In this document: positions 1 to 11,042 of the stretch, in pieces
Position numbering within the stretch: the first letter of the stretch is position 1
How the letters are laid out: every line of letters begins with the position of its first letter
Source: Hemibagrus wyckioides
Taxonomy: Eukaryota > Chordata > Actinopteri > Siluriformes > Bagridae
Direction: 5' to 3'
DNA length: 64,000 bases
Assembly: GCF_019097595.1 (NCBI RefSeq)
Contig: NC_080715.1
Location: forward strand, 740,573 to 804,572
Notes under the pieces: generated by a model
Seen by the model: only the letters and a program-made list of their open reading frames with translations
What the model was told of the DNA's origin: nothing
The model's database searches: none
Translations under genes and position numbers: made by a program

Positions 1-970
1 ACCTGTTTCAGAACCGATTTAGAGCGTCTGACGAGTGGTCTGTATGCTGGAATCAACATAACAGAGATGTGGTCTGAGTAGCCGAGGTGGGGGTGGGGCT
101 CCGCACGATACGCGCCGGGAATGTTTGAATAAACAACATCCAGCGTGTTCACCCCTCTCGTAGCAAAGTCCACATACTGATGGAATTTAGGGAGCACTGT
201 TCTGAGATTTGCATGATTGAAATCTCCGGCGATGATAAACAGTCCGTCGGGGTGAGCATTCTGCAGCTCGCTAATAGCTCCGTAGAGCTCACACAGAGCC
301 TCCTTAGCATTAGCGCTGGGTGGAATGTACACTCCGATAATGAGAGTAGTGGTGAATTCCCGGGGTAAATAAAAAGGTCTGCATCTAACAGTTACAAACT
401 CCACTACCGATGAGCAGTAACTAGACACAAGCACAGAGTCCTTACACCATTCCGTGTTGATGTAAACACACACACCACCACCGCGAGTCTTACTGCACAG
501 AGCTGCATTCCTGTCGGCATGAAACACGGTTAGCCTGGCTAGCTGAATGACGGTGTCCGGAACTCTGTCGCTGAGCCATGTCTCCTTGAAAACAAAGACG
601 CAGCAGTCTCTGAACTCACGCCGTGTAGTTCGCTGGAGTCGGATTTAGCCTAGTTTATTATCCAGTGAGCAGAAGTTGGACAAGATGATGGAAGGGAGTG
701 CCGGTCGGCTAGGGTTGGTTGTGAGCCTAGCACATACACCTGCCCGTTTACCGCGCTTCCGCTTCCTCGAACACCGTTTGCGACGTCCTCTCTCCCAGCC
801 AGCGGCATCAGGCGACGCCAAGGACTGAAGGCCTGGACTTCGCAGCAAGCCGAGTTCGCAAAGTTTGCAGAGTACTTCATCATGCAAGTTAGTAAGTGCA
901 TGATTTCTGTACTGTAATATCGTCTGGCGGTCGTATACATGAACACCACTGTCTTTGGTGTCCATGCACC
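1..970 (-). mobile_element. Rex/Babar-like LINE fragment A1, endonuclease region
   Basis: Read on the minus strand, this is the 5' end of a non-LTR retrotransposon. A basic leader ([10 protein letters not shown], near 730-770) comes first, then an apurinic-type endonuclease with TETW-like (here KETW), RGGGVCVY and GDFNHAN blocks, and the segment runs off the left edge at LGYSDHISV. The frame is interrupted by a stop after SLDNKLG near 650. The same family recurs at 30861-32015, 32440-32511 with 39154-40290, and 40291-41995. Clade assignment (CR1-group Rex1/Babar) is from remembered motif style, not a search. The copy is dead because of the stop and truncation. Confidence 0.75.
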
Positions 971-1514
971 TTTAATTTTGCGCTAAAACAAAAAGAAAGC
1001 GCCATTTTGGTATAAAGCAGCATGACACTTTAAATCATTTCCTACATTCATACATATATAGAAATATAATTCAAAATATTACTTTCTAAAAACTCACCAG
1101 ATTTAGTACAAAAACATCTTAAACGGAACTCTATGACCATATCCATGTGAACTTTTTTGTTAACAATAGGAAATAAACCCTGAGCAGTTTGATGCAGATT
1201 TGTTTTGATTATTGATGTAAAAAATGAATAACATTATCTTGCTAACATAGGGCTGTCTACATAAATAATCATGTACCAGTTGGACTTGACTTGTCCGAAT
1301 CTGTCCCTTTGGGTGATAAAGTTGTGAGAATCTAAGCGTTGGTCCTAAGAGCTTAAGAGCCTTGTGTAATGCCAGAAATTGCAGGATCAGAGGATGAGAA
1401 AAAATAGAAATCTCCTCTGAGAATGTCTAAAATCTTCTTTTAGACTTTTAAGAGCAAATGTCTAAAGGAAAACCCTCCCAGAAGAGTGGAACTGTAACAG
1501 TAGGAAGGAATTCC
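971..1514. other. AT-rich intergenic stretch, no gene seen
   Basis: No ORF with family resemblance, RNA gene or repeat was recognised. The sequence is AT-rich with scattered homopolymer runs. Confidence 0.5.
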
Positions 1515-1885
1515 ATATTCAATTCAATTCAATTTATTTGTATAGCGCTTTTAACATCTCATGCATTGTATAGCATTTTGATATCTCAAACAGTCTCAGA
1601 GCAGCTTTACAGAAATATAGAAACACAGAGAAGTTTAAAGTTACTATTTTATCCCTAATGAGAAGCCTGAGGTGACGGTGTTGAGGAAAAACTCGCTGAG
1701 ATGATCTAAGGAAGAAACCTTGAGAGGAACCAGGCTCAGAAGGGAATGTCATCCGCATCTGGGTGACACTGGACAGTAAATAACATAACTGTTGATAATG
1801 TTTTTTCTGTAACAGCAACAAAGAGCTCTTGAGGAACTAATAGTATAGTCAGTGTAGTTTTTGAGTTCATTATAGATGTAGCACT
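1515..1885 (-). mobile_element. 5'-truncated L2-like LINE (family A), 3' tail only
   Basis: The minus strand matches the 3' UTR of the full-length L2-like element at 4820-9923: the GTCACCCA block, the CTGAGCCTGGTTCCTCTCAA block, the TTAGGGATAAAATAG block and the TTGAATTGAA-type tail. AATTCC is present directly on both sides (1509-1514 and 1886-1891), a plausible 6-bp target-site duplication. The copy is more divergent than the other two family A copies, so it is probably older. A SINE sharing this tail cannot be excluded. Confidence 0.8.
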
Positions 1886-2478
1886 AATTCCTTCCTGCTG
1901 AAATCTGATTTTTTTTTTTAATTTTATATTTTCATATTATATTTACTGTTACATACATGTATATCTATATCTATATATATAATGTACTAATAAAAAGTTA
2001 AGTAAATCCTTGTATGAGTAAAAGGACATGTAACAGAAGTTATATATAGAAGTAAAGGTGTTGAACAGAACCTTGATAAAGTTTGAGAAATATTTTCCCT
2101 TTCAGATCTGACAGCTAATTCAGAGTCAAATAAATTATTTTAAAAAATGTCATGGTTAACTTGTAGTTTTTTTGCTCTTTTTCAAAGTGACCTAATTTGC
2201 ATTTATTGTGTATATTTAGTGATTAGTCCTAAAGAAGAAAACTGATTTAATAGAATATAGTGAATCTGTTCTGTGGTGTGTTGTTGTGTCAGTAGATTAA
2301 TTTGTATTTTTCTACTCTTTAAACCTCAGTCCTGTGTAGCTCTGTGTCTCTATGTAGCACCAGGATCCTGGAGGAATATTGTTTCATGTCACTGTGGACT
2401 GCACCAGATTTTTCTTTCTTTGAGTAAGTGTGTGTGCATGTATTAATTATTAATATTTTTTGTTGTAAATGGTTTTCT

Positions 2479-2535
<57 letters not shown>

Positions 2536-2599
2536 CTTGGTAGCTAAGGGAGATATGCTCATGAATATTAATGAATCTAACATAATGAATATAATCTCC
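1886..2599. other. Non-genic stretch with a short LINE 3' fragment
   Basis: No gene is seen. About 2336-2405 resembles the 3' UTR of the Rex/Babar-like LINE family A (GTAGCACCAGGATCCTGGAG block, plus orientation). The rest is AT-rich unique-looking sequence and a trinucleotide microsatellite at 2480-2532. Confidence 0.5.
2480..2532. repeat. (ATT)n microsatellite
   Basis: About 17 uninterrupted copies of ATT. Confidence 0.95.
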
Positions 2600-4819
2600 T
2601 CCTGCCAACCTGTCATGTCATTGTCTCCCGCTTATCTGTAGCCAGGTCGCAGGAGCAGCAGTCTAAGCAGGGATGCCCAAACTTCCCTCTCCATAGAGAC
2701 ATAGTCCCTCCAGTGTGTCCTGGATCTTCCCCGAGGTCTCTTCCCGGTGGGGCATGCCCGGAACACCTCCCCTGGGAGACGTCCAGGAGGCATCCAAAAC
2801 AGATGCCCAAGCCACCTCAACTGGCCCCTTTCGATGTGGAGGAGCAGCGGCTCTACTCCGAGCTCCTCCTGGGTGACAAAGCTCCATATCTCCAAGAGAA
2901 CGCCCCACGACCTTACGAAGGAAACTCACTTCAGCTGCCTGTATCCGGGATCTTGTCCTTTCAGTCATGAGCCAAAGCTCATAACCATAAGTGAGAGTAG
3001 GAACATAGCCTTTCAGCTCAGCTCCTTCTTCACCACAACAGACCATTATATAGACCGCATTGCTGCTGCCGCTGATCCAATCCATCTGTCAAACTCACGC
3101 TCCATCCTTCCTTCACACAAACAAAACCCTGAGATACTTAAACTCCTCCACTTGAGGAAGGAACACCCCTCCAACCTGGAGGGGACAAGCCATATTTTTC
3201 CGGTCGAGAACCATGGCCATGGATTTGGAGATGCTGATTCCCATCCCAGCCGCTTTGCATTCGGCTGCAAACCACCCCATGCTGTAAGTCCTGGCTCAAA
3301 GGAGCCAACAGGACATCATCATCTGCAAAAAACAGAGATGAAATCCTGTGATCCTCAAACTGGACTCCCTCCATCACCTGGCTGTGCCTAGAAATTCTGT
3401 TAATTAAAAAAAATTAATAAAATTAATGAACAGAACCGGTGACAAGGACAGCCCTGCCGGAGTCCAACTTGCACTGGGAACAGGTCTGACTTACAGCTGG
3501 CAATGCGAACCAAGCTCCTGCTCTGGTCATACAGTAACCCAACAGCCCTTAACAGAGGGCCACAAACCCCATACTCCCATAGCATCTCCCACAGAATGCC
3601 ACGAGGGACACGGTCAAATACCTTCTCCAGGTCCACAAAACACATGTGGACTGATTGGGCAAACTCCCATGAACCCTCAAGCACCCTGTGGAGAGTATAG
3701 AGCTGGTCCAGTGTTCCACGACTAGGATGAAAACCGCATTGTTCCTCCTGAATCCGAGATTTGACTAAAGGTCGGACTCTCCTCTCCAGTATCCTGGAGT
3801 AGACTTTCCCTGGGAGGCTGAGGAGTGTGATCCCCCTATAGCTGGAACACACCCTCTGATCCCCTTTCTTAAAAAGAGGGACTACCACCCCAGTCACCCA
3901 GTCCAGAGGCACTGTCCCTGACTGCCATGCTATGTTGCAGAGACATGTCAGCCAAGACAGCCCCACAACATCCAGAGACTTAAGGTTCTCAGGGAGAATC
4001 TCGAGCTGCTGGACTACCTCAGTGACTTCAGCTTGGGTAATAGATGAATCTACCTCTTTGTCCTCAGCCTCTGCTTCCTCTAAGGAAGGCGTGTCAGTGG
4101 GATTGAGGAGATCCTTGAAGTATTCCTTCCACCATCTGCCAATATCCCCAGTCAAGGTCAGCAACTCTCCACCTGCACTGTAAACAGTGTTGGCAGAGAG
4201 CTGCTTACCCCTTCTGAGGCGTCGGACGGTCTGCCAGAATTTCCCCGAGGCCGACCGATAGTCCTTCTCCATGGTCTCACCGAACTCCTCCCAGACCCGG
4301 GTTTTTGCTTCCGCAACCACCCGGGCTGCAGCTCACTTGGCCTGTCGGTACTCATCAGCTGCCTCCGGGGTCCCACGAGCCGACCAGGCTTGATAGGGAC
4401 TTCTTCTTCAGCTTGACTGCATCCCTTACTTCGAGTGTCCACCACTGGGTTTGGGGATTGCCGCCACGACAGGCACCAGAGGCCTTATGGCCACAGCTCC
4501 GGATAGCTGTGTCAACAATGGAGAAGTAGAACATGGTCCACTCAGACTCAATGTCCCCAACCTCCCTCAGTGGATTCAGCCAGACGTTCCCAACAGACCC
4601 CCACAATACATTTGGGTCTGCCAAGTCTGTCCGGCATCCTCCTCTGCAAGCGGATCCAACTCACCACCATGTGGTGATCAGTTGACAGCTCAGCCCCTAT
4701 CTTCACCCAACTGTGCAAGACATATGGCCGATGGTCAGATGACACGATCACAAGGTCGATCATCAACCTCTGGCCTAGGTTGTCCTGGTACCATGTGTAC
4801 TGATGGGCACCCTTATGCT
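2600..4819 (-). mobile_element. Rex3/RTE-like LINE, reverse-transcriptase half
   Basis: On the minus strand, a decayed RTE-type pol reads in several frames. The part upstream of the RT is at 4158-4700 (KFWQTVRRLRRGKQ linker near 4200-4260). RT blocks GVVVPLFKKGDQ, SYRGITLLSLPGKVYSRILE and VGLRQGC lie at 3430-3900, and an FADD box lies near 3330. The C-terminal GRP-type basic region is at 2650-2900. Frames change near 3400, and a short AT-rich insertion sits beside the RT motifs. The endonuclease half continues at 9931-10545, so the LINE at 4820-9923 was inserted into this element. It is a non-functional copy. Confidence 0.85.
4813..4819. repeat. Left target-site duplication of the nested L2-like LINE
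   Basis: TTATGCT here is repeated exactly at 9924-9930. Removing 4820-9930 rejoins the Rex3-like reading frame (TMFKH followed by KGAHQYTWYQ on the minus strand), which fixes both insertion borders. Confidence 0.9.
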
Positions 4820-5067
4820 ATCTTCCTGTGTTTGAAGCGCTTACCGCGAGTTCTTGCCTGTGTTGGCGTTTTTCATTCGAAGTTTATATCGTCTGTTTCT
4901 TTTTTCTCTTTCACCTAAATTTCTTACTCTGTCAGGTTTCGTTTGTTAAATCTTTACTTGCATATCGCAGTTAATTGTTCTTTTGTTTTTCTATTGGCTG
5001 AAGCCCCCCCCCCCTTTTACACAGCAGTCGGAGGATAGATTCACTCAAAGGTACGTGATCATTCAGT

Positions 5068-5951
5068 ATGACTAACTTTCAGCTGGTTCAGTGTTTGAGC
5101 TGCAGGATGTTCAGCAATTCTTCCTCCGTCGTTAGTGTTAATTTTACTTGTGATAAGTGTACACTAGTTAGCTCTCTGACAGAGAAGATATTAGCTTTAG
5201 AGGTGTGCATCCAGACTCTAGAGAGGGTTAGTGATGGTGAGAGCAGTGTAGTGTCTGTAGGAGGAAGTCTGGATGCCTTAGGTGGAGTTAGTAACCCTCC
5301 AACTCTGGCATTAGAGCCCTTACAGCGGGGCGAATGGGTGACGACTCGGCGACATAGTCGCGCAGCCAAGGCTAACTCTAAGGCTTGCCCACGGGAGCAC
5401 CACTCCTCTCTGCTTCACATGACCGACAGGTTTGCTCTCCTCAGTGAAGAACCCACTGAGAAACCTGAAAGAGCTCTGGTTATAGGAGACTCAATTTTAA
5501 GGCATGTGAAATTAGCTAGGCCTTTAGGGGCTCCAGCAGCACAGGTTAGGTGTATTCCGGGAGCCAGGGCGCCGGACATTGTATTTAATCTTAGGGTCCT
5601 AGGCACGCACAAGTTCTCCAAGATAGTTTTCCATGTAGGAGCTAATGATATACGCCTTCGACAGTCTGAGGTTACTAAGAGTAATGTTGTAGAGGTGTGT
5701 AAATTAGCGAAGGCGATGTCCGATGCCGTAGTATGCTCTGGCCCCATCCCAATGCGGCGTGGCAATGTAGCTTACAGCAGGTTATGGTCGCTGAACTGCT
5801 GGATGTCCAGGTGGTGCTTTGAAACAATGTGGGTTTCATAGACAATTGGAGCTCTTTTGAGGGCAAGGCTGGCCTGTTAGGACGGGACGGTGTCCATCCC
5901 ACTCGGGAGGGTGCTGCTCTCATTTCTTGCAGCATAGCACATAGTCTTTGA
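5068..5951 (+). pseudogene. L2-like ORF1: zinc-knuckle, coiled coil and SGNH-esterase-like protein, frameshifted
   Basis: The N-terminus has paired cysteines (CLSC and CDKC, residues about 10-40) and a heptad-like stretch (LTEKILALEVCIQTLERV). A SGNH hydrolase fold follows: GDSIL (block I, nucleophile Ser) and GANDI (block III). The open frame ends at 5841. The last block, DGVHPTREG with the Asp/His pair, is in another frame at about 5890-5920 and reads to a stop at 5949-5951, so one indel between about 5760 and 5825 splits the ORF. In CR1/L2-group LINEs this esterase-type ORF1 is thought to help RNP or membrane handling; that role is inferred from the family. It is not a host esterase gene. 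Confidence 0.8.
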
Positions 5952-6062
5952 ACAGATCTAGTTAATCGGTGACAATCCAGGGCCAGGGAGCAGACAAGCA
6001 GGTTAATCCCACCGTCTGCTGGCTGCAAAGAGTCATCACTCAGGGTTCATAACATTGAGACT

Positions 6063-8964
6063 GTGTCTGTTCCCCAAACCAAACGAAAATGTTTTAACAA
6101 TCAGAAAATTTGTTTTAATAACCTGATTAACATAAAACTAGATGATAGTGAATGCACAGCCAGCACCTTTGATCTGAAGCTAGGACTGTTAAATATAAGA
6201 TCTCTGTCAACTAAAGCACTTATTATTAATGAACTGATTACTGATCAGGAGTTCAGTGTTCTTTGTTTAACAGAAACATGGATTAAACAAAACGAGTACA
6301 TAGCATTAAATGAAGCTTGTCCGCCTGGCTACAGCTATATACATCAACCGCGTCTAACAGGCAGGGGAGGAGGTGTCGCAGTTATTCATGATAATAAGCT
6401 AAGCGCCACACAAAAACCCAGACATCAGTTCAACACATTCGAAGTTCTTTATACTAACCTAACGTATGCAAGTACTAATAATAAGTTCACAGAGTCAATT
6501 CCACTAATTGTTATTTACAGACCCCCAGGGCCATACTCTGAATTCCTCAGTGAATTTGGAGATTTTACTTCAAACCTTGTTGTTTCTTTAGACAAAGCAT
6601 TAATAGTAGGAGACTTCAACATTCATTTTGATAAGCCAGAAGACCCTCTGAGAACAGCAGGTGTGTCCATCTTAGATTCATTAGGTGTTAATCAAAATGT
6701 AATAGGACCCACTCATAATGGAGGTCACACTCTGGATCTCATTTTTACATTCGGATTAAATATAGAAAACATAGTCACTCTTCCACAGTCGGAAGCTATC
6801 TCAGATCATTATCTAGTTTCATTTAGAATGCGTCTTAGTCACGAGATGCGCAATTTGTCTCCCAGAATTATCACACATGATTGGTTCACCTTCCGACCCT
6901 ACAGAACTTGACCAGGCAACTGATTACTTGGAGTCATTATTTCGGAACACCCTAGACACTGTAGCTCCACTTAAATGGAAAATAATTAAAGAGAAGAAAC
7001 TAGCACCCTGGTACAACGACCACACACGAGCTTTAAAACTATCAGCTAGGAAACTAGAGCGTAAATGGCGTCAAACTAAATTAGCAGTATTCCAGATTGC
7101 GTGGAAGGAAAGCCTTCTGAGATACAAAAATTCTCTTAGTGCTGCTAGATCAGCGTATCTCTCTGCCCTAATCGAAGATAACAAAAACAATCCTAAATTT
7201 TTATTTAGCACTGTAGCAAAACTAACTAGGAGTAAAACCACTGTAGAAAAGCGCACACCATCTACATTCAGCAGCAATGACTTCATGAATTTTTTCAATG
7301 AAAAAATTGACAATATCAGGCAAAAAATTCAGACAATTAATTTAAAACCATATTATTTGATAGATAATCCTTTAGATAATATAACTATTTCTGATCAGAG
7401 CTTAGAGTGCTTCACTCCACTTCAAGAGCCTGATCTAATTTCACTAATTTCTTCTTCAAAATCTTCTACCTGCATCCTAGATCCTTTACCCACATCTTTC
7501 CTTAAACAGATATTACCAGTAGCTACTGAACCCCTTCTAAAAATCATTAATTCTTCCCTAAGCAATGGCTATGTGCCTAAATCTTTTAAGCTAGCAGTTA
7601 TCAAACCCTTGATTAAAAAACCGGACCTTGACCCTGGTCAACTGTTTAACTATAGACCGATATCAAACCTGCCCTTTATCTCCAAGATCCTAGAAAAGGC
7701 TGTAGCACAGCAGTTATGTTCAGACCTGCATAGAAATAACATTTATGAAATGTATCAGTCAGGATTTAGGCCTCATCATAGCACAGAGACAGCACTGGTT
7801 AAAGTGGTCAATGACCTGTTACTGGCCTCTGATCAGGGTTGTGTCTCCTTACTGGTGTTACTGGATCTTAGTGCAGCTTTTGACACCATTGACCACACTG
7901 TTCTACTTGATAGACTAGAACATGTTGTTGGTCTTAAAGGAACAGCCCTCTCCTGGCTCAGGTCTTATTTGACTGACCGTTATCAGTTTGTAGATCTAGA
8001 TGGTCACTTCTCCATGCATACCAAGGTTATGTTCGGTGTTCCACAAGGTTCTGTCTTAGGCCAACTGCTTTTCTCCCTATATATGTTACCCCTTGGTGCA
8101 ATTATTCGTAAACATGATATTAGCTTCCACTGTTATGCAGATGACACACAGCTATATGTTTCAGCTAAATCAGATGAGAGACACCAGCTTATTAAGATAG
8201 AAGAATGTGTAAAGGACATTAGACACTGGATGGCCACTAACTTCCTCCTACTTAATTCGGACAAGACAGAGGTGCTTGTACTAGGACCACAGGCAGTTAG
8301 AAGTGAGCTTTCTGATTACAGAGTAACGGTGGATGGTCTTTTGGTTTCATCTTGTCCAGCAGTAAAAGATCTTGGTGTGATTATTGACTCTGGTCTTTCA
8401 TTTGAAGCTCATGTAGATAATATCACCAGGGTAGCCTTCTTCCATCTTAGGAATATTGCTATGATAAGAAATATGTTGTCACTTCATGATGCAGAAAAAT
8501 TAGTTCATGCTTTTGTTACCTCTAGGTTGGATTTTTGTAATGTCTTACTATCTGGATGTTCCAGTAGGAGCAGAAACAAGCTCCAGTTAGTCCAGAATGC
8601 AGCAGCTAGAGTCCTAACTAGAACCAGAAGATATGAACACATCACTCCTATTTTAGAAACACTACATTGGCTCCCAGTCAAATTTCGCATTGATTATAAA
8701 ATATTGTTACTAACCTATAAAGCACTAAATGGTCTCGCGCCGCAGTACCTGAACGATCTTTTAGTCTTTTATGATCTGCCACGCCTACTCCGATCAAAGG
8801 GTGCAGGTTACTTGGTAGTACCTCAAGTAGCAAAGGCTACAGCAGGGGGCAGAGCTTTCTCTTTCAAAGCCCCAAAGTTATGGAACAGCCTTCCAATTAG
8901 TGTTGGGGATTCAGACACAGTCTCAATGTTTAAGTCTAGGCTGAAGACACATTTGTTTAGTTGA
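6063..8964 (+). pseudogene. L2-like ORF2: endonuclease and reverse transcriptase, broken by a 59-bp deletion
   Basis: Part 1 (6063-6911) is an APE-type endonuclease with LLNIRSLSTK, LTETW, GRGGGVAV, VGDFNIH and SDHYLV motifs. Part 2 (6877-8964, another frame) is an open 695-aa region with the RT fingers ([11 protein letters not shown]), palm motif A ([12 protein letters not shown]), GVPQGSVLG, the catalytic YADDTQLY and the C-terminal domain. Comparison with the inverted copy shows 59 bp present there (about 23942-24000) and missing here near 6856. This causes the frame change between the two parts. The protein would nick target DNA and prime reverse transcription; this copy cannot make it whole. 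Confidence 0.85.
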
Positions 8965-9923
8965 GCTTTTAATATATAGTTTTCTTAGGTAAAGGAGCAG
9001 ATCTGGAAGGTTCATGGTCATAGAGTGTTTGGTGACTGGGATGTGTTGGATGCTGTCATCTTACCACCCTTGCAAGTCGCTCAGGTTTGCTGACTGTGAA
9101 GTGGTTGGATGCTTTATGTCCCGGGAAGCCTTCATGTTTGTGACCTTCTGGCTCTCCCTTTTAGTTATGATGTCATAGCTAGTCTTGCCGGAGTCCCTGC
9201 CTGCACTTTACACATAATTCTACTTTGTCTTTAAGCATCACATGATCAGAAACTTAATATCTTTCTCTTTCTCTCTCTGTCTTTCTCTGTGGAGCTATAC
9301 ACCCCACTCCTGACCTCCCACTGTTTGCCAGTTCCAGTGTGACCACTGCCCTACCCCTGGTCGGAGTCTCACCGCTTGATGGTGCCCACTGATGCTGTGG
9401 ATGGATCTGTGTGGACCAGGAGACAGCCATGGACAGAGCCACTTGGGGACTTTCACACCATCACAGATCTGCCATTACATCTGTCAGCTTGTCACAGCAA
9501 AGAATTAGTGTTTATAATGACCTTAGAAACTACACTGACCTAATAGTTCCTCATGGGTCATTGATTTCTGTTGTAGAAAGGACATTAATCAGCTACAGTT
9601 ACATTATTTTCTGTTTAGTGTCACCCAAATGAGGATGGGTTCCCTTCTGAGCCTGGTTCCTCTCAAGGTTTCTTCCTTTCCATCCCAGGGAGTTTTTCCT
9701 TGCCACCGTTGCCACAGGCTTCTCATTAGGGATAAAATAGTCTAATTATAGAATTTAATCATTTATTCTTATTTCTAGTTAATTAGTTATTTTTTATTTT
9801 TTATTATTATTTTTCATTTTCCCCTCCCCATTTCTCTGTTTTCTTCTTTTGTAAAGCTGCTTTGAGACAGTGTTCATTGTAAAAGGCGCTATACACAATA
9901 AACTGAATTGAATTGAAATTGAA

Positions 9924-10545
9924 TTATGCTTGAACATGGTGTTCATTATGGACAAACCGTGGCTAGCACAAAAGTCCAATAACAGAACACCACTCGAGTT
10001 CAGATCAGGGGGCCGTTCCTCCCAATCATGCCCCTCCAGGTAACACTGTCGTTGCCCACATGGGCGTTGAAGTCTCCCTGTACAACTATGGAGTCCCCAG
10101 TTGGGGCACCTTCCAGCATCCCTCGTAGGATCGGGTACTCTACACTGCTGTTCGGCCCATAAGCCGAAACAACAGTGAGACACCTATCCCCAACCTGAAG
10201 TCACAGGGAAACCACCCTCTCATTTACCGGGGAAAACTCCAACACATGGCAGCTGAGCTGGGGGGCTATAAGCAAGCCCACCCGAGACACTCACCATGAG
10301 GCACTCCAGAGTAAAAGAGGGACCAACCTATCTCAAGAAGTTGGGTTCCAGAGCCCAGGCTGTGCGTGGAGGTGAGCCCAACTATCTCTAGCCAGTACCG
10401 ATCAGCCTCCCCCACCAGCTCAGGCTCCTTCCTCCCCAGTGAGGTGGCATTCCATGTCCCAAGAGCCAGATTCTTTAACCAGGGTTTGGGTCGTCGAGGC
10501 CCCCGCCCATGATTGTCACCCAAATCACATAGTACCAGTCCCTTA
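9924..10545 (-). mobile_element. Rex3/RTE-like LINE, endonuclease half, with right TSD
   Basis: The minus strand reads the N-terminal endonuclease of the Rex3-like element split at 4819: GTWNATSL at about 10420-10465, GLTSTHSLGSG, and LLDFCASHGLSIMNTMFKH at about 9935-9990. TTATGCT at 9924-9930 is the right TSD of the nested L2-like LINE. The copy is frameshifted and 5'-truncated near 10545, where the TRIM-related inverted duplication begins. Confidence 0.8.
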
Positions 10546-11042
10546 TGCTGCGTCCTTCAAGTCTCAGTTTATTTTAAATGATTAAAAATACATCAATGAA
10601 ATTAAATAATCTATTTCAAATTTCAAATTCTACATTTAAATAGACTTTTATAATTTCCTCCTGTGGTTTATTTGTTTGTTGAAGCCCTGAACTGAAAGCT
10701 GTGGAGGAAAAAGTGTTATGTAGTTATTTAAATTTAATACCACATTATGTTTAATTTGACTCTTTATTTCAGCAAAGTAGGTCATTATTTTAACTCAAAA
10801 TCAACTTTCATTTCATTTTATAACTTATGTAAAATATCTATCAGTATAAGATATTCTACCAATATTTCCAGTTTTCACATTATTTTGATTTAATTTACAT
10901 GGTGAGAATAACCTCATAAGACTTTAATAAACTTTTCACAATGAACTGTTCAGTGCTTCTGTAAAAACAAACTTTCACAAAGAATATGAATCTTTTAATC
11001 TGAAATATTTCATGAATGAACTGGAATAAAACAATCTCAGCT
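10546..11042. other. TRIM pseudogene 3' flank, left arm of inverted duplication
   Basis: There is no gene. The sequence is the reverse complement of 30173-30665 (3' flank of the intact TRIM copy) with few differences, including the AAATAAACTGAGACTT segment at the outer border. Confidence 0.8.

Larger units (their letters stand above)
4820..9923 (+). mobile_element. Near full-length L2-like LINE (family A, copy 1)
   Basis: This 5.1-kb two-ORF non-LTR retrotransposon has a 5' UTR (4820-5067, with a C-tract), ORF1 (5068-5951), ORF2 (about 6063-8964), a roughly 0.95-kb 3' UTR and a TTGAATTGAA-like tail. It is flanked by TTATGCT. The [10 protein letters not shown] box and the esterase-type ORF1 fit the L2/CR1 group of fish LINEs. 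It carries two inactivating lesions, one per ORF, but most of its coding sequence is open, so it is a fairly young insertion. A related copy lies inverted at 20888-24654. Confidence 0.9.

Noticed and set aside
2747..3391. 214-codon plus-strand ORF
   Set aside because: It is the antisense shadow of the Rex3-like pol; no family resemblance in its own frame.
5068..5841. Host SGNH esterase gene
   Set aside because: It sits inside the L2-like LINE between its 5' UTR and ORF2; the fold belongs to LINE ORF1.
9254..9442. Antisense ORF (MALSMAVSWSTQIHPQHQW) repeated at 21370-21597
   Set aside because: It lies in the 3' UTR of both L2-like copies; recurrence is explained by repeat identity.
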